This document shows, piece by piece, positions 1 through 5,882 of a stretch of 10,071 nucleotides of DNA (position 1 is its first letter; the number at the start of each line of letters is the position of its first letter). Source of the stretch: Candidatus Neoanaerotignum tabaqchaliae (GTDB lineage Bacteria > Bacillota > Clostridia > Lachnospirales > Anaerotignaceae); contig CAJFUS010000238.1 of the NCBI GenBank assembly GCA_904420235.1, positions 1-10,071 on the forward strand, in the 5' to 3' direction. The translations under genes and the position numbers were made by a program. The notes beneath the pieces are model-generated. The model was not told where the DNA came from. It did no database searches and saw nothing but the letters and a program-made list of their open reading frames with translations.

Positions 1-353
1 AGCCTGTTTATACCCATAGCGCGCATATCCCTAAGCTTAGCCATATCCAACGTTCCCGGATTGGCCTCGCAGGTTATTTCCGCGTCTTTAACTACATTAT
101 AATTATCAAAAACAGTCTTCATTATTTTTTCCAAACTGCCGCTTTTAAGCACCGTCGGCGTTCCGCCGCCTATAAAAACTGTGTTTATTTTATATTTTGA
201 GCAAACTTCTCCTGCTTTTTCTATTTCACTGCAAATACGTTTTACATAATCGTCATAATAATTTTCCATTCCCCCATAGGAAGGAAAATCGCAGTAGAGA
301 CACTTTCTTACACAAAAAGGTATGTGTATGTATAAGCTTAAATCATCAAACAA
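1..353 (-). CDS. hemW: HemW-like radical SAM protein (heme chaperone / coproporphyrinogen oxidase-like), N-terminal part, runs off left edge
   Basis: About 117 N-terminal residues are visible and the rest lies outside the window. The motif LYIHIPFCVRKCLYCDF carries the radical SAM CxxxCxxC cysteines (C14, C18, C21 from the chosen start), which bind a 4Fe-4S cluster and S-adenosylmethionine. GGGTP (62-66) and CEANPGT (96-101) follow, as is usual in HemW/HemN proteins. HemW proteins are cytoplasmic heme-binding proteins thought to deliver heme; true HemN oxidises coproporphyrinogen III. The short N-terminus and CDF after the third cysteine favour HemW over HemN or HemZ. The start is uncertain: TTG at 353 gives a family-like N-terminus and has GGAAG (369-365) 11 bases upstream. 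GTG at 362 and TTG at 374, which overlaps the preceding stop codon, are alternatives. The gene follows a PadR-led cluster with almost no gap and may share its transcript. Confidence 0.85.
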   Translation of the reverse strand, partial: MFDDLSLYIHIPFCVRKCLYCDFPSYGGMENYYDDYVKRICSEIEKAGEVCSKYKINTVFIGGGTPTVLKSGSLEKIMKTVFDNYNVVKDAEITCEANPGTLDMAKLRDMRAMGINR

Positions 354-370
354 GTCTATCACATCTTCCG

Positions 371-946
371 TCAATTAATATCGTTAAACAAAACATTTCC
401 GTTTTTATCGTATATTACGGTTTTGTTTATGTAATACCAGCTTTCGTTATCAACAGGCTCCACAGCGCAAAAGAAAAACCCGTCTCCGTCAATTTCCATG
501 CTGTATTCACCGGCCGTTTCAAAATCGCTCATGTTGTTATTTTTATATATAACCTCAACGTCGGCCTTTGCGGCTTCGTCTAAATCTGTAATCCCATATA
601 TAAGACTATATTTTGAAGAATAGTTGGCTTTCGCCCTGTCGTCCGGATAATCAAAGCCTATATATCCCGGCACACTGCCGCCCTCCAGCTTCCAAAACAC
701 AAGCATGCTCCTTTTTGCCGGTATAACCGAAAGGCCCCTTTCGTCAACCTTTCCTATAACAAGCATGTTGTTTTCATCTCCATGATACTTCAAAAGCACT
801 TTTTCCGAAGGACCATAGTGAAGTCCCAATTCATTGGCGTTAAGCACAGCCTCCGGCGTAAAATGTCTGCCGCTAAAACGCATATAAATGAAGAGAAAAA
901 TAAATATAAGCGCCAGAAATATAATTGTCTGCTTTTTTCTTGTCAC
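371..946 (-). CDS. Membrane-anchored protein of unknown function
   Basis: A 191-residue protein that I do not recognise. It starts with a short basic stretch (MTRKKQ) and one hydrophobic segment at about residues 7-23, either a signal anchor or an uncleaved signal peptide. No lipobox cysteine is visible. The remaining roughly 165 residues are polar, rich in Gly, Tyr, Asp and Asn, and contain a single cysteine, so a beta-rich domain outside the membrane is likely (inference). The start is GTG at 946, overlapping the upstream stop as GTGA, with GAGG four bases ahead of it; this suggests translational coupling to the DUF1700-like gene. The PadR and membrane-protein context points to envelope sensing or stress, but nothing in the sequence gives a biochemical role. 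Confidence 0.75.
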   Translation of the reverse strand: MTRKKQTIIFLALIFIFLFIYMRFSGRHFTPEAVLNANELGLHYGPSEKVLLKYHGDENNMLVIGKVDERGLSVIPAKRSMLVFWKLEGGSVPGYIGFDYPDDRAKANYSSKYSLIYGITDLDEAAKADVEVIYKNNNMSDFETAGEYSMEIDGDGFFFCAVEPVDNESWYYINKTVIYDKNGNVLFNDIN

Positions 947-1653
947 TTTGCCTCATCTCCCCGCAGTAAAATTTTGCCGTAAAGCTTTCTGCCGTTATAG
1001 TCATAATCTATAATAAGCTCTTTGGCTTCAGGGCTGAAATTCTCAAGTCTGCTTATATTGTATGACACAAATCCGGCGCTGCTGCTTCCTCCGCCGTAGT
1101 ATTTGTTTCCCAGCTCGTCTTTAAAACAGCCGTTAAGGCTGAATGACCAAATTTGAGATTTTCCAAATGGATTATGCAGCGTTCTATAACATACGTCTAT
1201 ATTGCCGTTGTCATATAGCCGCACCTCATCAACAAATATATAAACGTCGTCAATTTTTCCGTTTATGTCCGTTTTTACAACACTCTCGGCCTCATTTTCA
1301 CCATAGCCCTCAAAAACATTAAGCGCGGTGTTCGCCGCGAGAAGCCCCGTGTTTAAAAAAGTTGGCATAAGCATTATAAAAAGCGCTATAACAATTATTC
1401 TGCTTATACGCCACACCCAGCCTAAAACGGCGCTGTGCTCTCTGTTAAGTTCCTCTCCTATCTCGTCTGGGTCGCCCATAAAGCCCTCGGCCATTTCTTT
1501 GGCCTTTGACTCATCAATTCCGCTTTTCATAAGCTCATCGGCCATATCCTCAATGTGCTCGTTAAGCTCCTTGGCTATTTCGGCATGGTCATATTTAAAT
1601 TTAACATGGCTCAAAACTCTGTTAACAAAATCATAATCACTCAAAGGCCGCAT
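943..1653 (-). CDS. Membrane protein with N-terminal DUF1700/permease-prefix type helical domain, PadR partner
   Basis: 236 residues from ATG 1653, which has a purine-rich GGGGGCGGAAAG upstream. An in-frame TTG at 1668 with AAGGTGA before it would add five residues. Residues 5-75 have the pattern of the helical domain often encoded beside padR genes: ELNEHIEDMADELMKSG, then FMGDPDEIGEELNREH. A transmembrane helix follows at about 84-105. The C-terminal 120 residues are predicted to lie outside the membrane and include a DELGNKYYGGG stretch resembling the Ig-like domains of some Firmicute membrane anti-sigma factors (DUF4179/DUF5643 type). That last resemblance is by eye only. The gene overlaps the end of padR by 17 bases and is coupled by GTGA to the next gene. 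In related clusters such proteins are membrane-bound partners under PadR control; the actual role here is unknown. Confidence 0.75.
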   Translation of the reverse strand: MRPLSDYDFVNRVLSHVKFKYDHAEIAKELNEHIEDMADELMKSGIDESKAKEMAEGFMGDPDEIGEELNREHSAVLGWVWRISRIIVIALFIMLMPTFLNTGLLAANTALNVFEGYGENEAESVVKTDINGKIDDVYIFVDEVRLYDNGNIDVCYRTLHNPFGKSQIWSFSLNGCFKDELGNKYYGGGSSSAGFVSYNISRLENFSPEAKELIIDYDYNGRKLYGKILLRGDEAK

Positions 1654-1978
1654 ACTTTCCGCCCCCAATCACCTTGCCTACGGAAACGGTAAACTTCTCC
1701 CACTGAAGCTTTTCTTCCTCAAGACGTTCCTTTCCCAAATTAGTAATTGAGTAATACTTTCTTTCCTTCCCGTTTTCTGCCTCCTTTCTGTATGATTTAA
1801 TAAGACCGTTGTTTTCCATACGGTGAAGCACCGGATATAATGTGCCTTCTTTAAAATTAAATGTGTTGTCGCTCTTTTCCTTAAGCTCCTTTATAATTTC
1901 ATATCCGTATTTGTCTTTTCTTGAAATAAGCGATAAAAGCATAAGTACCGTGCTTCCGCCAATAAGTCCTTTATCCAT
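1637..1978 (-). CDS. PadR family transcriptional regulator
   Basis: 113 residues, the size of the short PadR subfamily that is mostly a DNA-binding winged helix. Visible landmarks are KYGYEIIKEL (23-32), the recognition-helix region EGTLYPVLHRMENNGLI (44-60) and the wing GKERKYYSIT (70-79), with a short helical tail for dimerisation. The start is ATG 1978 because GGGAGG (1991-1986) stands seven bases ahead; an in-frame TTG at 1993 overlaps that ribosome binding site and is rejected. PadR proteins are usually repressors that leave DNA when bound by a small ligand or under envelope stress. The gene heads the cluster, overlaps the DUF1700-like gene, and has two near-identical candidate operators in its own promoter, so autorepression is likely (inference). 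The ligand cannot be predicted. Confidence 0.92.
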   Translation of the reverse strand: MDKGLIGGSTVLMLLSLISRKDKYGYEIIKELKEKSDNTFNFKEGTLYPVLHRMENNGLIKSYRKEAENGKERKYYSITNLGKERLEEEKLQWEKFTVSVGKVIGGGKYAAFE

Positions 1979-1998
1979 AGCGCCGCCTCCCAATAAAT

Positions 1999-2043
1999 AT
2001 ACATTGATAATCTATGTATATCATACCTTGATATTCTATGTAT
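1999..2043. promoter_or_regulatory. Two tandem 21-bp quasi-palindromic candidate PadR operators
   Basis: Copy A (1999-2019) has the form ATACAT-N9-ATGTAT. Copy B (2023-2043) matches it at 19 of 21 positions and has ATACCT in the left arm. The copies are 24 bp apart start to start, a little over two helical turns. Copy B fills the spacer between -35 and -10; copy A lies just downstream of -10 across the expected transcription start. Inverted ACAT/ATGT-type half-sites are known for PadR regulators. Binding by this PadR is inferred from position and symmetry. Confidence 0.75.
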
Positions 2044-2048
2044 GTCAA
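2020..2048 (-). promoter_or_regulatory. Sigma-A type promoter of the padR cluster
   Basis: Reading the minus strand, TTGACA (2048-2043) is a perfect -35 element. A 17-base spacer separates it from TATGAT (2025-2020), a 5/6 match to the -10 consensus. Transcription should begin near 2013, about 35 bases before the padR start codon. The candidate PadR sites overlap the spacer and the expected start point. Confidence 0.85.
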
Positions 2049-2174
2049 GCGGCGGCAGTTACTTCCTTATATAAATTATTCATTCTTAATCTGTTCCGCC
2101 ATTTTTTTACAACTGCAATCAAGCCGTCTTTTTATAATCAATTATTTTTGTTGTTAAATATAAAATCAATATAC

Positions 2175-2202
2175 AAAAAACGGCCCTTTAAGGCCGATTT
2201 TT
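2175..2202 (-). terminator. Rho-independent terminator of the brnQ-type gene, possibly bidirectional
   Basis: The stem CGGCC/GGCCG (2181-2185 with 2192-2196) has a six-base loop. It is flanked by A6 on the left and T5 on the right, so a T-tract follows the hairpin when read in either direction. It lies 37 bases beyond the transporter stop codon and separates that unit from the padR promoter. Confidence 0.8.
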
Positions 2203-2238
2203 CATTATCCCGCGTTTTAAAAGTATTATATTAACCTA

Positions 2239-3582
2239 TTATTCCTCCTCCAGCATTGGATACGGTTTCCCTCCCAAAAACTTAACAACCGCCGCTCCTA
2301 TTATAAAACCTATGGCCGACGGAACTGCCCACGCAAAGCCGTAATCCCAAAAAGGTATCATATTATAAATATTTTCAATTATCCCAAAATCAAATCTTGT
2401 AACGCCGCTTTTGTTCAGAGCGTCAAACATCTCGTAAATTCCTATAACGGCGGACATAATAACGGCACCTTTCCATGCCCCATGATTGGGTATAAACCTT
2501 TTAAAACAGCCAAGAAGCGTTATCACTATGGACGTTGGATATATAAGGGCGAAAATAGGATATGTGTATGTTATTATTTTTGATACGCCTGCGCTTCCAA
2601 TGGCAAAGCCCAAAACACAGAAAGACAAAACGCAAAATCTGTATTTTATTTTACCGCCCGTAAGCTCAAAAGTTAATGCTGCTATGGTTGAAACAAGTCC
2701 GGCGGTAGTTGTTAAACAGGCTATAAAAACGCCTATTCCAACGGCTATGTTTCCCGCCCGTCCGGCGACAGTGTTCACAAGCCCCGAAAGCAGAGCCGTG
2801 TGGTCGGTTCCGGCCTCAAATACTGACGAGCCTGTGGCCCCCAAATATAAAAGCCCGCCGTAAACAATAAACAGTCCAACAGAGGCTATAAAAGATGCGC
2901 TTAAAGTTATTTTTTTTCTTACGCCTATTCCCCTATATCCTTTTTCTTTTATGGAATTTATGAATGTTTCAGCTATAACAATTCCAACGGCCACATCTCC
3001 CGTTTGATAGCCCTGCAAAAAAGCGTAAGTAAAAACGCCCTCCATCCCGGTGTCAACAGGCTGTGCTATGGGGTTTAAGAATGATTCTATAACTATAAAA
3101 AACAGCGTGGCTATAAGAAACGGAGTTAAAACCTTGCCTATAATATCAACAATAGACGACGGATTAATAGTAAGGCAGGCTACAATAAAAAAATATATAA
3201 AAAGGGCTGTAATAAAAGAAACGTAGCTTTCTCCCAAGCTCGGCACAACGCCGAAAACCCCTGTTTCAACGCTTACGCCGCCCTGCCTTGGTATTGCGCA
3301 GGTCAAAATAAATATGGCGAAAAAAATCATATACACCCCTGCAAACCACGGCGCCACCGGAAGGCATATATTTTTAAAACGTCCGCCCATGTTGTCAACA
3401 GCTATAATTGTGGCCGCCGGCAAAATTATTGCCGAAAGCGAAAGCCCCAGGGATGCCTGAAACCATTTATTTCCAGACATTATGCCAATATCCGGCGGAA
3501 ACACTATATTTCCGGCCCCAAAAAATATGGCGAACATTGCAAAGCCGATTATAAAAATATTGATTATAATTTTTCTGTCCAT
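2239..3582 (-). CDS. brnQ: Branched-chain amino acid transporter, BrnQ/LIVCS family
   Basis: 447 residues, a normal length for BrnQ, a cytoplasmic-membrane carrier that imports leucine, isoleucine and valine with sodium or protons. The N-terminal signature is clear: hydrophobic helix 1 runs into FAIFFGAGNIVFPPDIG (about 18-34). The rest alternates hydrophobic segments, consistent with about 12 membrane helices, with family-like loops such as IPRQGG and FLQGYQTGD. The start is ATG 3582, with a GGAG ten bases upstream, which is slightly distant. The gene stands alone: a terminator for the preceding gene lies about 80 bases upstream and its own follows the stop codon. No T-box or other leader fits in that short gap. 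Substrate preference within the branched-chain group cannot be read from sequence. Confidence 0.93.
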   Translation of the reverse strand: MDRKIIINIFIIGFAMFAIFFGAGNIVFPPDIGIMSGNKWFQASLGLSLSAIILPAATIIAVDNMGGRFKNICLPVAPWFAGVYMIFFAIFILTCAIPRQGGVSVETGVFGVVPSLGESYVSFITALFIYFFIVACLTINPSSIVDIIGKVLTPFLIATLFFIVIESFLNPIAQPVDTGMEGVFTYAFLQGYQTGDVAVGIVIAETFINSIKEKGYRGIGVRKKITLSASFIASVGLFIVYGGLLYLGATGSSVFEAGTDHTALLSGLVNTVAGRAGNIAVGIGVFIACLTTTAGLVSTIAALTFELTGGKIKYRFCVLSFCVLGFAIGSAGVSKIITYTYPIFALIYPTSIVITLLGCFKRFIPNHGAWKGAVIMSAVIGIYEMFDALNKSGVTRFDFGIIENIYNMIPFWDYGFAWAVPSAIGFIIGAAVVKFLGGKPYPMLEEE

Positions 3583-3615
3583 TAAACCACATCTCCAGTT
3601 ACAAGTAATTAAAGC

Positions 3616-3635
3616 AAAGAATACTATAATTCTTT
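3616..3635. repeat. Small perfect inverted repeat upstream of brnQ
   Basis: AAAGAAT (3616-3622) and ATTCTTT (3629-3635) are perfect 7-bp arms around six bases. On the minus strand the centre reads TATAGT, which could be a -10 element, so this may be an operator over the brnQ promoter. No convincing -35 element stands at the right distance. Inverted repeats of this size also occur by chance in AT-rich DNA. Confidence 0.3.
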
Positions 3636-3659
3636 CCTCTGGCTTAAATTCTTATAACT

Positions 3660-3696
3660 AAAAAATATGGCATGGGACTTTTTATCCCACGCCATA
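3660..3696 (-). terminator. Rho-independent terminator downstream of the ketopantoate reductase gene
   Basis: A 12-bp stem pairs 3666-3677 with 3685-3696 around a seven-base loop. On the minus-strand RNA it is complete with one G-U pair. Six T residues follow in that direction (3665-3660); none follow on the plus strand, so it acts on minus-strand transcripts only. It lies about 137 bases beyond the panE-like stop codon and about 80 bases before brnQ. Confidence 0.85.
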
Positions 3697-3832
3697 CTTA
3701 ATAATTGTTTTAAAATTTTATTATACGCCAAAAATTCGGCCCGCTGCCGCATAATTTTATAATGGAAACTAAAGCAAAACAAAATCCCTTCTGTTTTATA
3801 CTAAAAATATTTTAAATTTACAATATCAACTT

Positions 3833-4753
3833 TTATTCCACGCCGTACAGTTTTTCTTTTGTTTTTATTAAAAGATAAATTCTGTCGTTCCAAGGCGTAG
3901 GCACTCCAACCTTTTTGCCTTCCTCAATAACCACTTTTGAAAAGCTGTCAACCTCGCTTTTACGCTTGGCCTCTATATCCTGAAGCATAGACGTTTTGCC
4001 AAGAGGGTCTGAGCCGGATATAACCTCAACCGATTCGTCAATGTCCTTTTCCGTTATGTCTATTCCCTTCTTTTTGGCAATAGCCATAACCTCTTCCATA
4101 ACTTCTCTAAGAGCCTTCGTAAGCTCAGGTATATTAATAAATCCGCCATATGGCGCTCCAGTTATGGCCGAAAGCTGGTTCATGCCTACGTTGCGCATAA
4201 ATTTAATCCATACAGCCCTAAGCATATCCTCACATACCTCGTTTGGAATTAAGGCCCTGTCAAAAAGCTCCTTCACAGCCTTAACTTTCTCGCTCATAAC
4301 GGTGTTGTCGGCCTCGCCGAACTGTATAACGCCCTCCCATGTGCAGTTAACGCCTTCAGGCGTTCTTTCGGCGTCGGCCTTGCTTAAGCCGTAAAGCACA
4401 GTGTTATTCGGATATGCCTCGCTTATTTTTTCCCTTGCTGAAACGCCATTCATAATTGTAAGAATAACGGTGTTCGGTCCCACCAAATTTTTAACATCGT
4501 CAATAGCGCCTTCAAGCTGATAATTTTTAACCGAGAAAATAATAAGGTCGGCTTCCCAATCTTTGTTATCAGGCTCAACCACAACAGGAGTTATTTTTTC
4601 GCCGTTTATTGTTTCGCCGTTTTTTCTAAGCCTTTCGGCTCTTTGTCCTCCGGCCACAACAGCAAAATTGTCTCCCATTAAGTTATAAAGCCTTCTTCCG
4701 TAAACACAGCCTATGGCCCCAAAACCGATTATGGCCGCTTTAGTTATTTCCAT
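3833..4753 (-). CDS. panE: 2-dehydropantoate 2-reductase (ketopantoate reductase) family protein
   Basis: 306 residues, usual for the ApbA/PanE family, which reduces ketopantoate to pantoate with NADPH in pantothenate and coenzyme A synthesis. The N-terminal Rossmann motif is GFGAIG (10-15). Further landmarks are the conserved lysine of SVKNYQ (K76), MNG (101-103), the K184/N188/N192 pattern in KFMRNVGMNQLSA, and the C-terminal SEVD acidic residue (E267). The start is ATG 4753 because AAGGAG stands seven bases upstream; in-frame starts further up would lack this. No panB, panC or panD gene is nearby, so the protein may act on ketopantoate or on another 2-keto acid; the family has many paralogues. 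It is a single-gene unit between the trp terminator and its own terminator. Confidence 0.85.
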   Translation of the reverse strand: MEITKAAIIGFGAIGCVYGRRLYNLMGDNFAVVAGGQRAERLRKNGETINGEKITPVVVEPDNKDWEADLIIFSVKNYQLEGAIDDVKNLVGPNTVILTIMNGVSAREKISEAYPNNTVLYGLSKADAERTPEGVNCTWEGVIQFGEADNTVMSEKVKAVKELFDRALIPNEVCEDMLRAVWIKFMRNVGMNQLSAITGAPYGGFINIPELTKALREVMEEVMAIAKKKGIDITEKDIDESVEVISGSDPLGKTSMLQDIEAKRKSEVDSFSKVVIEEGKKVGVPTPWNDRIYLLIKTKEKLYGVE

Positions 4754-5039
4754 AATTTTCTCCTTTCGCATACCCATATTTTTAGACCTAAAGTAACTCC
4801 CTAATCACATCAAACTATAACCTATTCCAATGTCCTAATGCGCATAACATAAAAATCCCTTTTTAAAAGCACGTCAATAAAACATACATTCAAGCCTTCC
4901 GCACATTATTATGCTTAAGCTTAACAAGCACTTTTAATACCTACAACAGCTTCTAAATGAGAAATCATTGCATAATTCTTCAAAACAAACTCTCATTTTT
5001 ATATTAACAAAATTCCATATTTAAGTCCACTAAAACAAA
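4754..5039. other. AT-rich intergenic spacer without a supported gene
   Basis: Apart from the weak promoter candidate and the panE-like ribosome binding site (AAGGAG ahead of 4753), this stretch holds nothing I can name. The longest minus-strand reading frame I examined here has 20 codons (4996-4934), no ribosome binding site and no recognisable composition. No tRNA-like fold or riboswitch core was recognised. The terminator at 5040-5092 bounds it on the trp side. Confidence 0.6.
4849..4877 (-). promoter_or_regulatory. Weak candidate promoter for the panE-like gene
   Basis: On the minus strand, TTGACG (4877-4872, 5/6 match to -35) is followed after 17 bases by TTTTAT (4854-4849, 4/6 match to -10). 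A start near 4842 would give a leader of about 90 bases. It is the best pair I found in this spacer, but the DNA is AT-rich enough for such matches to occur by chance. Confidence 0.35.
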
Positions 5040-5092
5040 AAATAAAAAAGCTGTTTTTAACAATATTTCAGTTAAAAACAGCTTTTTTATTT
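5040..5092 (-). terminator. Terminator of the trp operon: perfect 22-bp hairpin
   Basis: Two perfect 22-base arms (5040-5061 and 5071-5092) enclose a nine-base loop, beginning 19 bases after the trpA stop codon. The core is GCTGTTTTTAAC with its complement. The outer part of the stem is A6 paired with T6, so a T-rich tract follows the core hairpin in both directions and the element could also stop plus-strand transcription. Confidence 0.92.
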
Positions 5093-5111
5093 CAATAAAT
5101 GGAAAATCAGA

Positions 5112-5882
5112 CTATCTTAAGGCATCCTTCATGGACTTTACATACTCTCCCACATATTTAGGCGCGTCTTTTCCGTATTTTTCAATAAGTTTTATAATGG
5201 CTGAGCCTACAATAGCTCCGTCCGAAACATCGGCCATTTTTTTAGCCTGCTCCGGCGTTGATATGCCAAAGCCTACGGCACAGGGCACGTTTGTGTTCTC
5301 GCGAACCACATTAACTATTGAGGCTATGTCGGTTTTTATCTCACTTCTTGTTCCCGTCACCCCAAGGCTTGACACAATATATAAAAATCCTTCCGCCTCT
5401 TTCGCAATCATGGCTATTCTGTTTTCTGATGTGGGAGCTATAAGCGACACCAAATCAACGCCATATTTATGACAAAGCGGCAAAAACTCTTCTTTTTCCT
5501 CATAGGGCAAATCCGGCAGTATAAGTCCGTCAATTTCTATATCTCGGCAGGCGGATATAAATTTTTCGGCGCCGTATGAAAACACCACATTGGCGTATGT
5601 CATAAACACCATGGGCACTTTCACATCTTTCCTTAACTCCTTAACAAAATCAAAAATTTTGTCCGTTGTAACTCCGCCCTTAAGGGCCCTTATATTTGCT
5701 CCCTGAATAACCGGTCCTTCAGCCGTAGGGTCCGAAAACGGTATTCCCAGCTCAATAAGGTCGGCCCCGTTTTCTGCTGCCGCGCGCACGCATAAGGCTG
5801 TTGTTTCCAAATCAGGGTCTCCGCATGTAATAAAAGGTATAAAGGCTTTTCCGTTTTCAAAAGCTTTTTTAATATTACTCAT
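5112..5882 (-). CDS. trpA: Tryptophan synthase alpha subunit
   Basis: 256 residues, slightly shorter than the usual 265 or so. The alpha subunit cleaves indole-3-glycerol phosphate to indole and glyceraldehyde 3-phosphate and passes indole to TrpB through a tunnel in the cytoplasmic alpha2beta2 complex. Visible are FITCGDPD (17-24), ELGIPFSDP (44-52) with catalytic E44 (E49 in E. coli), the flexible loop SSLGVTGTRSE, and phosphate-site motifs such as GFGIS. The residue equivalent to catalytic D60 is glutamate here (E55 in TAEGPVIQ). ATG 5882 has GGGGAGG six bases ahead and overlaps the trpB stop by eight bases (ATGAGTAA), which suits coupled 1:1 synthesis. It is the last gene of the operon, with the terminator directly after it. 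Confidence 0.97.
   Translation of the reverse strand: MSNIKKAFENGKAFIPFITCGDPDLETTALCVRAAAENGADLIELGIPFSDPTAEGPVIQGANIRALKGGVTTDKIFDFVKELRKDVKVPMVFMTYANVVFSYGAEKFISACRDIEIDGLILPDLPYEEKEEFLPLCHKYGVDLVSLIAPTSENRIAMIAKEAEGFLYIVSSLGVTGTRSEIKTDIASIVNVVRENTNVPCAVGFGISTPEQAKKMADVSDGAIVGSAIIKLIEKYGKDAPKYVGEYVKSMKDALR

Noticed and set aside
197..583. A 128-codon open frame on the plus strand
   Set aside because: It runs antisense to the HemW-like gene and the anchored protein, both of which have family motifs or coupled starts. Its translation looks like a random product with no ribosome binding site of note.
1979..1993. TTG at 1993 as the padR start
   Set aside because: It would place the GGGAGG ribosome binding site inside the coding region. 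ATG 1978 has that site at the right distance and gives the usual PadR N-terminus.
4754..4777. Start codons upstream of 4753 for the panE-like gene
   Set aside because: They would add an MGMRKEKI leader ahead of the usual N-terminus and overlap the AAGGAG site that fits ATG 4753.
4911..4930. TGCTT/AAGCA inverted repeat with an inner AAGCTT in the spacer
   Set aside because: The arms are only five bases and it has no position relative to a promoter or a T-tract; similar matches are expected by chance in AT-rich DNA.
4934..4996. A 20-codon minus-strand reading frame with several cysteines between trpA and the panE-like gene
   Set aside because: No ribosome binding site, no recognisable pattern, and its length is expected by chance. 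It also lies after the trp terminator, so it cannot be a trp leader peptide.
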